Positions 13,772 to 23,148 are shown, numbered from the stretch's first letter. The stretch: 24,563 nucleotides of DNA from JBEKDJ01 sp050014415 (GCA_050014415.1 JBEKDJ010000035.1:1-24563), one strand, 5' to 3'. Made by a program: numbers and translations. The notes: generated by a model from the letters alone, not told the origin.

Positions 13772-16700
13772 ATGTCTCTGCCGAAAGGACCTTTTAAAAG
13801 AATTGAGTTTATTGCTCCGGAAAAGCTTGCACAAGGCGAGATAGGAAGAATAATAATTCATACCGAACCCGCCATTGAGATTGAGCCGGAGTCTCTTTAC
13901 TACTATTTACTAATTCAAATTGTTGCAGAGACACAAAAGAAATATCCAAAGAAATTTAAGAATGGGGTCAGCCCAGGCGTGGTTCTCCATTATTTAAAAC
14001 AAATAAATGAGATCGTGCTGGCTCCCAGAAAGATAAAAACAGTGGGTTCTCTCAAGCATGCGTGGAGAAAGCATATTCGCAAGGGGACACAGTATAGATT
14101 TTATGGTTACAACAAAGCAGGAAGAGAGGAACTAGAATTACATATCCTAGACAAAGCGAACTTCATGGACAACCAATTCGCCCTTGCTAGGAAAGTCTCC
14201 CAAGAACTTCCCTTCAAGATAAATATCATCAACCCGGCACACCTAATATTCAGACGCCAGTTTCTTCCAACACTGAAGCCCCACGATGAAGCAGGTGAAA
14301 GCGAACCGGAATCGGCAACCATAATTGATAAGTACATCAAAAGTCTCTCAACCGACTTTAGGATTCGCAATATACCTTTTTTGGGGCAGTACAAAGATAT
14401 GCTCGATGACGAGGTTTATATCCAGAGAGAATTCACACGACCAAGTGATGCACTTTCCTATCAGGGAAAAACACGTAAACTTGATCTCGGAACTGCTACC
14501 TCAGACCCTTGTCGGCACCTACTGACAAAAAGAAAAACCCTCATAGAGGGGGAACCAGGCAGTGGCAAGACTGTACTCCTGCACAACATAGCCCTCAATC
14601 TCGCTACGAACTTCAATAGAGACCATCTTATTCCTCTTTATGTTGAAATCCGCGGATATTGCCCAAGCCCTGATCAGACCCTTTACAACTACGCCATTGA
14701 CATAGCATGTAAGAACGCCAACTTTACACAAGGGGAGGAGTTAGAGTTCGAAGCGTCCGTAGCGGAGAACAAAGATAGCCTGGTATACCTGTTAGACGGC
14801 TATGACGAAGCGAGTAGCAACCCCGAAGTCCTCAACAAGATTCTATCTTTGCCAGGAGCTAGCAAAATAATTATGACTTCCCGAAAATACGGCCCTGATG
14901 TGGGATTCGCCCCGGACCTACGTGTTGAATTAAAGCCATTTGATAGGGTCAGAAAGAGATTATTTGTCGAAAAAGCAGCATGTATTTTTGATATCCAACA
15001 AAGTGTCAAAGATAAACTCCTCATGGATATTGGAGGCTTCTCCTCCGTTGCGGATGTAGCTCAAAATCCCTTCTTCCTTCTTTGCATCTGTTTTGCTGCG
15101 CGGTCAGGAATTGCTGTGCCATCGCGCCGAATAGATCTTTTAAGGGAAGTTCAAGCAGGACTATTAGATCACTTTCTAAACAAACTAAGCAAATACTCTC
15201 AGGATGACTATACAGTGATAAAATATGTGAGACACATCACGCATGACGGAGTCAATATATTTGATTCTATTTACAGCAGATTGGCATTTTATCATTTTTC
15301 GCAGGCTGAATTAGAATTTTCCGAGCCTTCAATAGTTAACCTTGTGGAGACCGTGGCCCAAGAGTACAACCTATCCGAGTACCGGTTTGAATTGAAAAAT
15401 ACGGTACTAAACTGTGGCCTGCTCATTACAGGTAATCGGCAAGGCAGTTATTCGTTTGTGCACCCACTTTTTATGGAATATTTCGCCGCTCAACAGCTAT
15501 CCAACACAACCAGCTGGAAAGAGATTGTGCTAAACAAGTACGTAGACCCCTCTTGGAGGAACATGATATTATTTTTTATTGCACAATCTGGCGTTATTAA
15601 ATTCCCAGAAATTTATAAATTGCTCACACATCATGACGATTATTTTTATAATGGTCTCCTCTTAGCAGCTGAATCAATTAGCGAGCTGGCAGAATATCCC
15701 CCACAAACAGAAGAAATCATCGACGCACTTGGAAAGATTCTATACAAGCATCCCTTAAACTATGTCTTTATTGACTCACTCTTTAGAAAGAAAACTGGAC
15801 TCCCATACTCGAGCAGTAAAACGTTTTTCATTTTTACGGCAGGTCCTGACTTTAATAGGCCTGTCGTAGAATCTCTCGTTAAAAGAGGCGCAGCACCATA
15901 TCTTGACAAGTGCGTTGAAGCTATGTTCGTCCATTCTGTTGGGTGTTTCGATTTCCACAAATTGGTGAGCCACTACGGTAAACAGATTGGACCTGAGACT
16001 CTCGCGGTTACTCTCTTGGAACACGATTATGAACAAGTCCGCATCGCATGTGCATTTGCCTTGGGATTAATCGCTTCAGACCTGGCAGAGAACAAACTCA
16101 TTGAAACCCTGCTGAGACCTAATAAATATCTAGATGTGCGCCTGGTTGCTATGATTGCCTTGGGAGACATTGGGTCATCTCGCTCCATTGAAGCCCTCAT
16201 ACGAGTTCTCGCAAACGATGAAGACAACTCTTCTCTACGTATTGAATGTGCGCACCATCTCAGAAGTTTGAATGCCCACCAGGCAGTGAGCACTCTCTTG
16301 GCCGTATTATCAAAACCTAGCGACGACCCAAAGGACCGCCAGGTTCGCCTAGCTTGCGCAAGAGCTCTCAGAGACTTCGGCGTTACGGAGGCACTAGCCC
16401 CCTTCATGCACTGCTTAACACATGATACGTATGCTTACCTACGCGCCGAATGCGCCATTGGTCTTGCAGGCTTTGGAAATAAAAGGGCCATGGACAAATT
16501 ATTAGAAATCCTAGGCAATCCTAAAGAACACCCTGAAGTCCGCGCCGCCTGCGCAAAGGCTCTTTGCAACTATGAAAGCGAAGAGGCTGTAAACAAGCTG
16601 ACAGAACTCCTCGCAGATCCAAATGAAGACTGGAGCATTCGGTCGGAATGCGCCGAGGCTCTTGCGAGCGAAGGAAACGATAAGGGTGCAGAACAATTAG

Positions 16701-17503
16701 TAGGAATCTTGGGAAATCCAAACGAAGACTTTGGAATCCGCATCTTCTGCGCCCGGACATTAAAGGAAATCCGTTTATGGCAATCTGTTCCCAACATTGA
16801 AAACATCTTAAAAGACATTCTTGTTACCGAGTTGTGCAACCCGAACGCAGACAGCAGGCTCAGAAGTGAATGCCTAACTTTGCTTCGTGAAATCGGTAGC
16901 CCTCAAATCGATAAAATCCTAACATTCGTGACAGATCCCGATTGCGACGAAATACTACGTAGAACCTGTATAACGGAGTTGGGAGAACTCCGCTCAAGCG
17001 AAGCACTGCCTAAACTCTCGCACGTACTTATGTATGACCATAACGACTATATGCGTGAGCTATCCGCGTGGGCATTGGGAAATATCGGATCGCATGAATC
17101 CATAGAAAAGCTCAAAGAACAAGCTCTTATGGGCGACAACTTCACAATACGCAAGGCTTGCATACAAGCCTTAGGTATCGGGGGATCAGAACTCGCTGCA
17201 TCAACACTAGTGTCCATAGTAACCCAATTGCTGCAAAAAAACGAACAAGAAATAGCCTGGTCTGCGCTCCGCACGTTGGGTACAATTCCGACTGAAACTT
17301 CGTTAGACTTCTCCATTATGGTACTTAAAAAAAGGGTGGATGAAATGAAAAAAGATGATCCGAATCAGCTTTGCTATTCACTCCATGACATACCAGGAAA
17401 TGAATTGCACACTCTCCTTTACAGCATACATACCCTCTCACACCAACTAAATAAAATCGTTTCCCCACAATCCCTCGGATTAAGTGACGTTGTTAAGGAA
17501 TAA
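13772..17503 (+). CDS. NACHT-domain STAND ATPase with C-terminal HEAT repeats (putative anti-phage NLR-like protein)
   Basis: This protein of 1243 residues has an N-terminal region of about 200 residues with no recognised effector fold. It is followed by a NACHT ATPase: Walker A GEPGSGKT (260-267), Walker B LVYLLDGYDEA (337-347) with the double-acidic DGxDE of NACHT proteins, and MTSR (368-371) as sensor. A helical region runs to about 740. About eleven HEAT/PBS-lyase-like repeats (about 747-1190) with patterns such as VRLACARALRDFG and LRAECAIGLAGFG follow. Bacterial NACHT proteins with C-terminal repeats are known anti-phage sensors that oligomerise on ligand binding and trigger an N-terminal effector. 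Location in a mobile element agrees. GAGGA lies shortly before the ATG. No partner gene is obvious. The trigger and effector activity cannot be read from sequence. Confidence 0.9.
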   Translation: MSLPKGPFKRIEFIAPEKLAQGEIGRIIIHTEPAIEIEPESLYYYLLIQIVAETQKKYPKKFKNGVSPGVVLHYLKQINEIVLAPRKIKTVGSLKHAWRKHIRKGTQYRFYGYNKAGREELELHILDKANFMDNQFALARKVSQELPFKINIINPAHLIFRRQFLPTLKPHDEAGESEPESATIIDKYIKSLSTDFRIRNIPFLGQYKDMLDDEVYIQREFTRPSDALSYQGKTRKLDLGTATSDPCRHLLTKRKTLIEGEPGSGKTVLLHNIALNLATNFNRDHLIPLYVEIRGYCPSPDQTLYNYAIDIACKNANFTQGEELEFEASVAENKDSLVYLLDGYDEASSNPEVLNKILSLPGASKIIMTSRKYGPDVGFAPDLRVELKPFDRVRKRLFVEKAACIFDIQQSVKDKLLMDIGGFSSVADVAQNPFFLLCICFAARSGIAVPSRRIDLLREVQAGLLDHFLNKLSKYSQDDYTVIKYVRHITHDGVNIFDSIYSRLAFYHFSQAELEFSEPSIVNLVETVAQEYNLSEYRFELKNTVLNCGLLITGNRQGSYSFVHPLFMEYFAAQQLSNTTSWKEIVLNKYVDPSWRNMILFFIAQSGVIKFPEIYKLLTHHDDYFYNGLLLAAESISELAEYPPQTEEIIDALGKILYKHPLNYVFIDSLFRKKTGLPYSSSKTFFIFTAGPDFNRPVVESLVKRGAAPYLDKCVEAMFVHSVGCFDFHKLVSHYGKQIGPETLAVTLLEHDYEQVRIACAFALGLIASDLAENKLIETLLRPNKYLDVRLVAMIALGDIGSSRSIEALIRVLANDEDNSSLRIECAHHLRSLNAHQAVSTLLAVLSKPSDDPKDRQVRLACARALRDFGVTEALAPFMHCLTHDTYAYLRAECAIGLAGFGNKRAMDKLLEILGNPKEHPEVRAACAKALCNYESEEAVNKLTELLADPNEDWSIRSECAEALASEGNDKGAEQLVGILGNPNEDFGIRIFCARTLKEIRLWQSVPNIENILKDILVTELCNPNADSRLRSECLTLLREIGSPQIDKILTFVTDPDCDEILRRTCITELGELRSSEALPKLSHVLMYDHNDYMRELSAWALGNIGSHESIEKLKEQALMGDNFTIRKACIQALGIGGSELAASTLVSIVTQLLQKNEQEIAWSALRTLGTIPTETSLDFSIMVLKKRVDEMKKDDPNQLCYSLHDIPGNELHTLLYSIHTLSHQLNKIVSPQSLGLSDVVKE

Positions 17504-17541
17504 TACCATTCCAGAGGACCACTGGGCACAGTTAACGATAG

Positions 17542-17562
17542 CCGGTCTTCCGGGCAAGACGG
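17542..17562 (+). terminator. Possible weak terminator after the NACHT gene
   Basis: GTCTT (17545-17549) pairs with AAGAC (17556-17560), extended by CC/GG past a one-base bulge, and is followed by TTT only. It lies 39 bases after the stop. Confidence 0.3.
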
Positions 17563-17673
17563 TTTCCTACTATGGCTAAAGTTACTTTGCGAATTTGGTA
17601 CACCTCATTCATACAGCGCTATACACTTGCAGCAGCAATTCCTTTGCCTCGTCCGATGTTTCTGAAATCTCAT

Positions 17674-17687
17674 ATGTGAATTCACAT
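17674..17687. promoter_or_regulatory. Perfect 14-bp palindrome, operator-like
   Basis: ATGTGAATTCACAT lies about 100 bases before the start of the 415-residue membrane protein gene. Perfect symmetry of this length upstream of a gene suggests a dimeric repressor or activator site. The regulator is unknown. The rest of 17504-17786 holds no gene. Confidence 0.4.
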
Positions 17688-17786
17688 TTTGCTGGAGCAT
17701 TTCCGACCGAACTTTTTCTTTCGTCGTTTTTCGGGACAACTGTTGAATCGAAACATTTTTAAACCCCAGTCTTTCGTGTAAGGTGA

Positions 17787-19034
17787 ATGAGATGGAAATT
17801 GAATATTTTGCTTTTCTTCCTCTTAATTCCCTGTGTATTTGCCTCAGAGAATATCTTGAATAACCTGTTTCGTCCCCTTCAATATTTGGACATCAGTGCG
17901 GTCTATGATAGTTACCATTACTGGGTAGATTTCTTCATCTTTCTTGCTCTTTTCGTTTCAATTGGGAAGCTTACTCTTGGGCGAAGATTCGGGGGTCGTG
18001 AGGGAAAAGTATTGTCAGTTGTCATTGGCCTGGTTTTGTCTTTGTCTCTTTCCTTGTTGGAATACAAAGCTGGATTTAGCATTAAGTCCTTCGGCTCAAT
18101 TGCTGCAGGAATTTTGATCCTTGTCGTGGGGATGGTTATTTTCTATCTCATTAAGGCTATCGGAGCGGGCAATACCGGGGCTGGATCCTTTGCTTTTGTC
18201 ATTACCTATTTCTTGGTAAGAGCCACCCTTCCTGAATTTTTTCTATCGTTGGAAGGAAATTCTTGGTTTGCATGGCTTGACCTTGGTTTAATGGTGGCTG
18301 TCCTGATTTCCATTTGGAAAATCATCAGTTCCCTTTGGCCGAGCAGGGACATGAAGTCTTTTGGCCGAGTCTTGGAACGTTCCAAAAGTCCTGAGAATAC
18401 GAATCTACGAAGAAACATCAGTGGTGAGAAGCAGGAGATCTCTGCGATCAAGCAGGACTTGGAACGCGTCACGAAGGAAGGGATCAAAGAGAGTGGGGAT
18501 ATCGTGGGCCGCCTGCGACAGATCATCAGGATCATCGATGAATATGGCAGCACGGACAAAGGCAGAAATCTTATTGCTGAAAGACTGAATCAGATGGCTC
18601 CGAAGGAAAATCTAATTCTCAAACAATTTGCTTATCTCAAGGACTTGGGCCAGAAAATTGAAGATTTCGACTTGCGGTCTTTTAATGATCTTCGTGCCAG
18701 GTGGGGAAGAGTACCCGAAAGGGAAAAGGATATTGTCAGAGAGGAAATCAATATGGAAAAGAACAAAATCATGTCCGAGGAGAAGCTCCGGCAATTTGAA
18801 TCCACCCTTTCGAAATATGATAGCGATTTTCGTTACTCTGTTTCTTCGGCAGTTGAATGTCTTAGGTCCAACCAGCCCGGGCAAGCGAGAGATTGGCTTT
18901 TGAAGGCGATATCGTTTGAAGAAGGAGCAATGAATATCTTCAAAGAAATGAAAGAACTCGAAAACAGGCTCCTGAGGCTTACCAAAAGAGAATTCAACAC
19001 CTTCAAGCAAGAGATGAAAGATGAAAAGGGTTGA
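17787..19034 (+). CDS. Membrane protein with signal sequence, about five helices and a long coiled-coil tail
   Basis: This protein of 415 residues begins with MRWKLNILLFFLLIPCVFAS, which looks like a cleavable signal peptide. About five hydrophobic helices follow (near 46-64, 74-93, 104-126, 133-155 and 162-185). The remaining 230 residues are charged and helical, with coiled-coil-like heptads (EISAIKQDLERVTKEGIKE, EEKLRQFESTLSKYDSDF). No enzymatic motif is seen and I do not recognise the family. In an element with a transfer-type ATPase, a channel or scaffold role is possible. Pairing with the NACHT gene 283 bases upstream is another option. AAGGTGA directly before the ATG is a short-spaced ribosome binding site. 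Confidence 0.65.
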   Translation: MRWKLNILLFFLLIPCVFASENILNNLFRPLQYLDISAVYDSYHYWVDFFIFLALFVSIGKLTLGRRFGGREGKVLSVVIGLVLSLSLSLLEYKAGFSIKSFGSIAAGILILVVGMVIFYLIKAIGAGNTGAGSFAFVITYFLVRATLPEFFLSLEGNSWFAWLDLGLMVAVLISIWKIISSLWPSRDMKSFGRVLERSKSPENTNLRRNISGEKQEISAIKQDLERVTKEGIKESGDIVGRLRQIIRIIDEYGSTDKGRNLIAERLNQMAPKENLILKQFAYLKDLGQKIEDFDLRSFNDLRARWGRVPEREKDIVREEINMEKNKIMSEEKLRQFESTLSKYDSDFRYSVSSAVECLRSNQPGQARDWLLKAISFEEGAMNIFKEMKELENRLLRLTKREFNTFKQEMKDEKG

Positions 19035-19046
19035 GTGAAGGTTCTG

Positions 19047-19063
19047 CTTTGGGGTCCCCAAAG
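19047..19063. other. Perfect palindrome between convergent genes
   Basis: CTTTGGGGTCCCCAAAG is symmetric around T19055 and lies 12 bases after the membrane-protein stop. It could act as part of a terminator but has no T-tract. Confidence 0.35.
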
Positions 19064-19086
19064 GTCATAACATGAAAATGCAGCAA

Positions 19087-19108
19087 GGGAAGCCCATAGG
19101 GCCTCCCC
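19087..19108 (-). terminator. Hairpin between convergent genes, probable terminator
   Basis: On the minus strand GGGAGGCCC pairs with GGGCTTCCC (one wobble) around a three-base loop, directly after the helicase stop at 19114. The following TTGCTGCATTTT is only weakly T-rich, so strength is uncertain. It could serve both converging transcripts. Confidence 0.45.
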
Positions 19109-19113
19109 GCCGG

Positions 19114-21393
19114 TTAGAACATTGAGAATTGTGCGACCACATTTTTCTCCCGAGTATCAAGAATACCCTTCAACTCTGCCTGGGTAACCTCGATGTGGGT
19201 CACTTTCTTCCTCCTTCTCCCGGAATATTCAATGAACTGAACCTTCACCACCTTGGTCCCGATTTGCTCTGCATCCGTTGTCACCTTTTTGATATTTTCG
19301 TCCAGAGTTGATACCTCTTCCTGTTTCACTTCCAAGGGTTGGGCTTCAGTTATCTGGCACTCTAACTGAACCTCTTTTTTTCGGTAGGCAGCCCAGAGGT
19401 CTTTTAATCTTCGGTTGTCTTGGGATTTTTCTACCAGCATTTTTGCCAATTCTTTGGTGATGGACTCTGAGGTCTCGGATAAAGCAGCCAGTCCCTTGTC
19501 CGTCAGTTCTCCTTCTAGTGCCAGGGAGCAGGTCAGTTTGTCTGCGATGAGCTTCATGGCCCGGGTCTGCATGGTATCGGCGTAGGTGAGGAAATACACC
19601 TTGACCGGCTGGGTTTGAGGGATTCTCCAGGACCTCCTCGATGCCTGTCTCAAGGTATAAGTGCTATAGCCGCTCTGATAGAACACGACGGTTACGGCAA
19701 ACAGAAGATCGAGGCCCACCTCGACAAGCTTGGGATTGCAGATGAGTACATCCAGGCCATCGCTTACCCATTTTCTAATCTTCTCATCTCGGCCTTCGCT
19801 GTCTCCTGCGCGAAGAACCCTGGTTTTGTACCCTTTTTTCTCAATGAGTTCCGTGAGTCTTGGGCTGATGTCAGTGGTGTTGGAGTTCTGGATATACAAG
19901 AGCACTTTTCTTTTCTGCCTGAGTTCTTTTTCGATGATGTCCAAAAGTTCCTGCTCCTTGGGCATTATTCCTTGAACAGGAGGTCCCTCAGCCACAAGCT
20001 CCTTGGTGTGAGGGTGAAGGACCTTAATGCCTCTGTAGATCCTCTCCGGGTAACTGAGGAGAGCATTGAGGTAGCTCCCAAGCAAGGAATTATCTCTTTG
20101 TGCCAGTGCTTCTTTTAGTGCCTTCCTCATCTGCTCTTCGAATTCCTGGTAGTGCTCCGCCTGTTCTGGGCTCATCTCGATTTCGTAAACCTCTTCTTCA
20201 TATGGAACAAGGTTTTCTACGCAGTCTGAGAGTCTAAGAAATACGGAGTTTGGCAGTAGGGTCTTTCCCAAAAGGAGCGGGCTGATTCCCGGCTTTGCTT
20301 TGACTACAGTTCTCTTTTTTGCCTTTGTTGTAAGACCGTCTTCTTCTGAGACTGTGGTGATCCTTTCGAGGATCCCATACTTTTCCATGAACCGCATTGG
20401 ATTTCCCCATGGATTCCCATCCTCGACCATGAGTTTTGGATGGGTGCGGTAGAGCAGATAAAAAATATCCTGAGCATATCCCCCTGTAAGCGTACCCGTA
20501 AGGCAGATTGTGTACTTACATGTGTTTGCCAAGGCTGCGAAGGCCCATCCCTGTCCAGTCTGATTCTTGTACTGGTGGCACTCATCAGCAATTAGGAGGT
20601 CAAATACCCCTTTGAGCTTTGTCTTAATGTAATGGGCAGGCATGGGTTTGAGGTAATTCCGTTTATTTAGGTCTGGTTGCCAGAGCTGCTCACCGCAGAT
20701 TCCTTTTTTAGGCCTCATTATTTGGTATTCTTCTGACCATTTCCATTTGGTAACAACATTTTGGCAGGAGTATTTTTTCTTTAGCTTTCCCTGAGTGTTG
20801 GTTTCAAATACAGGCAAGGGTACTCCATCCTGGTCAAGAAGGATCTGTCCGCACTTCGGACAATAATCCCCGGTTTTTCTTCTGATTACGGCTGGCCGCC
20901 ACTGGTAGCCGAGTTTCGCCTTTTCCTTGCCGATAATGTAAAACTCAGGAGAATTTAGCATGGGTCCCTTTCTTAAGTTCTCAAGGGTTTGAAAGCAGCT
21001 TTCACCGTTAAGGTTTATGGTATTTGCCCAGGGCATAGCTTCCTTGATTTCTTGAATCCATTTTCTTACAAGGTGGGGCGGGCAAATAACCAATACTCTC
21101 GGATTTGGTTTTAAGAGGGAGGCTACAGCTATTGCCATGAGCGTTTTACCGCAGCCCATTTCGCAAGTCATGTATACAGCTTTGTTTCCGGCCCTGAAGG
21201 ATTTGACAATGGCTTTGATGATCTCCCTTTGTGCCGGAAAAGGGTTTTTATGAAGCTGGTCCATTTGTCTGTCGAGCTCATCTTCCTTGTCCCTTGCCGG
21301 ATCGTGAATGACCTTTAAGTCTTTGGTGGCTTTTTCCGCAAGGGATTCACCATAGTCTTCTAAGAATGTTTTTAGGCTTAGTTCTGTTTGCAT
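19114..21393 (-). CDS. SNF2/superfamily 2 helicase-like ATPase with inserted zinc-ribbon cysteines
   Basis: This protein of 759 residues has motif I CEMGCGKT (77-84), motif Ia VLVICPPHLVRKW, motif II DECH (270-273), motif III LTGTLTGG (298-305) and motif VI QASRRSWRIPQ (583-593). This is a full SNF2-type engine with both RecA lobes. Four cysteines (178, 181, 210, 233) between motifs Ia and II form a probable inserted zinc-binding module. The C-terminal 130 residues are charged and unrecognised. AAGGAGA five bases before the ATG fixes the start, two bases after the preceding gene's stop. It is the last gene of a minus-strand unit with a methyltransferase and a 192-residue protein, which suggests DNA modification, replication or protection of the element. 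Confidence 0.9.
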   Translation of the reverse strand: MQTELSLKTFLEDYGESLAEKATKDLKVIHDPARDKEDELDRQMDQLHKNPFPAQREIIKAIVKSFRAGNKAVYMTCEMGCGKTLMAIAVASLLKPNPRVLVICPPHLVRKWIQEIKEAMPWANTINLNGESCFQTLENLRKGPMLNSPEFYIIGKEKAKLGYQWRPAVIRRKTGDYCPKCGQILLDQDGVPLPVFETNTQGKLKKKYSCQNVVTKWKWSEEYQIMRPKKGICGEQLWQPDLNKRNYLKPMPAHYIKTKLKGVFDLLIADECHQYKNQTGQGWAFAALANTCKYTICLTGTLTGGYAQDIFYLLYRTHPKLMVEDGNPWGNPMRFMEKYGILERITTVSEEDGLTTKAKKRTVVKAKPGISPLLLGKTLLPNSVFLRLSDCVENLVPYEEEVYEIEMSPEQAEHYQEFEEQMRKALKEALAQRDNSLLGSYLNALLSYPERIYRGIKVLHPHTKELVAEGPPVQGIMPKEQELLDIIEKELRQKRKVLLYIQNSNTTDISPRLTELIEKKGYKTRVLRAGDSEGRDEKIRKWVSDGLDVLICNPKLVEVGLDLLFAVTVVFYQSGYSTYTLRQASRRSWRIPQTQPVKVYFLTYADTMQTRAMKLIADKLTCSLALEGELTDKGLAALSETSESITKELAKMLVEKSQDNRRLKDLWAAYRKKEVQLECQITEAQPLEVKQEEVSTLDENIKKVTTDAEQIGTKVVKVQFIEYSGRRRKKVTHIEVTQAELKGILDTREKNVVAQFSMF

Positions 21394-21395
21394 CG

Positions 21396-21974
21396 TTATC
21401 TCCTTTTCATGCAGTGAATGACTTCAGGTACTTTTTTTCTTATGGCTTGGGTGATTTCATAGCTCAATTCTTCCTGGTGAAGATTAATTAGGTAGGCGTC
21501 ATATTTGCCAACAAGGGTTTCAAGCCTTGTGATCCATCCCTTCTCGCCAAAAACTTTCCAGAGCCAATCTGTCCAGTCCGGATGGAGCGGCAACTCTGTT
21601 ATTTGGTCAAGGTGATCATAAAAAGGTCCTTTTACTTTCAGGGGATCTTCGTTTATGAGAAGGAATTCTCGAGGTGGACTTCCTTCATCAGATTGGTTTG
21701 TGCCCATTTTAATCAGTGTGATTCCATGGCAATATTCGGAAGGCATTTTCTTGATTTGCATGAGGTAGTTTGTTGAAAACCTTTCAACCCAACAACTCTC
21801 TCCTTTGATTTCTATAGAGAGGCTTTCTCCTTTAAGCATGTTTGCAAGGATTGCTTTGACTGTGGTTTGGTATCCTGCTACGCCTAAGAGGTAAACGTAC
21901 TGGTTTGTTTCATTGTCTACGATGAGGTCTGAGCAGTAGGCTTCAATTCCTCCGGTCCTGATTTTGTGTAACAT
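21396..21974 (-). CDS. Hypothetical protein, 192 residues, coupled to methyltransferase and helicase genes
   Basis: I do not recognise this protein. It starts MLHKIRTGGIEAYCSD, contains a mixed beta/alpha pattern (QYVYLLGVAGYQTTVKAIL, SLSIEIKGESCWVERF) and a Trp-rich HPDWTDWLWKVFGEKGW segment around residue 130. It has no membrane helix. AAGGAGAG about seven bases before the ATG supports the start, which lies 32 bases inside the end of the methyltransferase gene. Its own stop is only two bases before the helicase ATG. The tight packing argues for a joint function with both neighbours. Confidence 0.7.
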   Translation of the reverse strand: MLHKIRTGGIEAYCSDLIVDNETNQYVYLLGVAGYQTTVKAILANMLKGESLSIEIKGESCWVERFSTNYLMQIKKMPSEYCHGITLIKMGTNQSDEGSPPREFLLINEDPLKVKGPFYDHLDQITELPLHPDWTDWLWKVFGEKGWITRLETLVGKYDAYLINLHQEELSYEITQAIRKKVPEVIHCMKRR

Positions 21975-23025
21975 AGGGTTCTCTCCTTTCCTGGATGGTG
22001 AGGATTTCTCCTTGTGGGTTAATGGCGTTGATGGTGATGACGAGTCTTTCGGTCTCGATGTGTTTCTCCGTATTCCCTTCCTTTTCTATTCTGTAGTCCA
22101 CTGCCTTTTTGGTCCTGCCTTTGACGATTAGAGGATTCTTCTGGTCTTTGTCAAAGACTACTCCCTTAATGAACCCACAAGCGATGAGCTGGGCCAGGTG
22201 TCCGTGTCTCAGGGGCATGATGGAGGTCATTTTTTCAGACAATGAGTGGATGGTATTCATTCTTTCGATTTCTTCATTCAGGCCATACCAGTTTATTTCT
22301 TTTTCAAGCTCTTGTGGATTCATTTCGAGGGTTCTGAACAAGAACTTCTTTAATTGTGGGGACGGCGGAACTTCATAAATCTGTTCCGGTGTTTCCGGCA
22401 GGTAAGGGAGGGGTATTTCCCCGGCGCCTGCATTGTTCAGATATTCGCAAAGGTTTTCGTCAGTTGACGGGGATTTCTTTAGTACTCCGAAGAGGACGAT
22501 CTGTTTAAACCTCTGGTAGAGTTCTTCCGGGAATTTGTAGAGTCTGATCTTCTCGAATCTGTACGAGAGCATTTTTACAATAGTCCCGTCCAGTCTTTTG
22601 AGAGGAATAAGGTAGACCAGGACTCCCCCTGTGGTGAGGTATTTGGTTGTGTCTCTCAGAAAGGTTCTTTCATATCTTTCTGACCTTTCAAGCTCTCCTT
22701 CTCTGGCCGCCCAGTCGTAGGGAGGGTTGAGCCAAAGAAGGCTTGCGAACTTTGGAGTGATCTGTATGGCTTTGTAATCGGTGATGAGGCATCTGGTGAG
22801 CTTATTCTGGGCCTCTTTACCTCTTTTTTTGTCTATCTCGATTCCGTAGGTTTCTGCTTTGAGGTAATCTCCGATGGTTTTTAGGGCTGTTCCTTCTCCT
22901 GTGCAGGGGTCAAAGATTCTGATGGTTCCCTGGTCTTTTGGTTTCAGGTATTTTGTGATGATTGGGGTTAATGCTTCCGGGGTGGGGTAGTATCCCATCT
23001 TTGCTATTGATTCAAGTCTCGCCAT
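21943..23025 (-). CDS. Adenine-specific DNA methyltransferase, DUF6094-like
   Basis: This protein of 360 residues has SAM-binding motif I DPCTGEGTAL (39-48) and catalytic motif IV NPPYD (100-104), the order and NPPY signature of N6-adenine methyltransferases. It begins MARLESIAKMGYYPTPEALT, which resembles the YYPTP start of DUF6094 proteins often found in mobile elements. The C-terminal half is less conserved, with no clear target-recognition domain. No restriction endonuclease lies next to it, so it is probably an orphan methyltransferase protecting or marking element DNA. AAAGGAGA six bases before the ATG supports the start. An intrinsic terminator ends only about 18 bases upstream of the start. 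Confidence 0.85.
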   Translation of the reverse strand: MARLESIAKMGYYPTPEALTPIITKYLKPKDQGTIRIFDPCTGEGTALKTIGDYLKAETYGIEIDKKRGKEAQNKLTRCLITDYKAIQITPKFASLLWLNPPYDWAAREGELERSERYERTFLRDTTKYLTTGGVLVYLIPLKRLDGTIVKMLSYRFEKIRLYKFPEELYQRFKQIVLFGVLKKSPSTDENLCEYLNNAGAGEIPLPYLPETPEQIYEVPPSPQLKKFLFRTLEMNPQELEKEINWYGLNEEIERMNTIHSLSEKMTSIMPLRHGHLAQLIACGFIKGVVFDKDQKNPLIVKGRTKKAVDYRIEKEGNTEKHIETERLVITINAINPQGEILTIQERREPYVTQNQDRRN

Positions 23026-23042
23026 AAAAGTCTCCTTTCTTT

Positions 23043-23083
23043 AAAAAAAAGGGCAACCTGCCTTTAATAGGTAAGTCGCCCTT
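23043..23083 (-). terminator. Intrinsic terminator after dnaN, immediately before the methyltransferase ribosome binding site
   Basis: On the minus strand GGGCGAC (23081-23075) pairs with GTTGCCC (23057-23051), followed by eight T (23050-23043). The T-tract ends only a few bases before the AAAGGAGA of the next gene. Confidence 0.85.
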
Positions 23084-23148
23084 CTCGGTAAGAAATTTAG
23101 GTTTTTCCTTAACAGTGTTGATTTGTGATGATGGAGAAGTTGGGCTCT

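Noticed and set aside
13772..17503. Repeat periodicity in the 3' half of the NACHT gene as DNA tandem repeats or CRISPR
   Set aside because: The periodicity is at the protein level (HEAT repeats of roughly 30-40 residues). The DNA units are too diverged, and no CRISPR-like repeats and spacers were found anywhere in the window.
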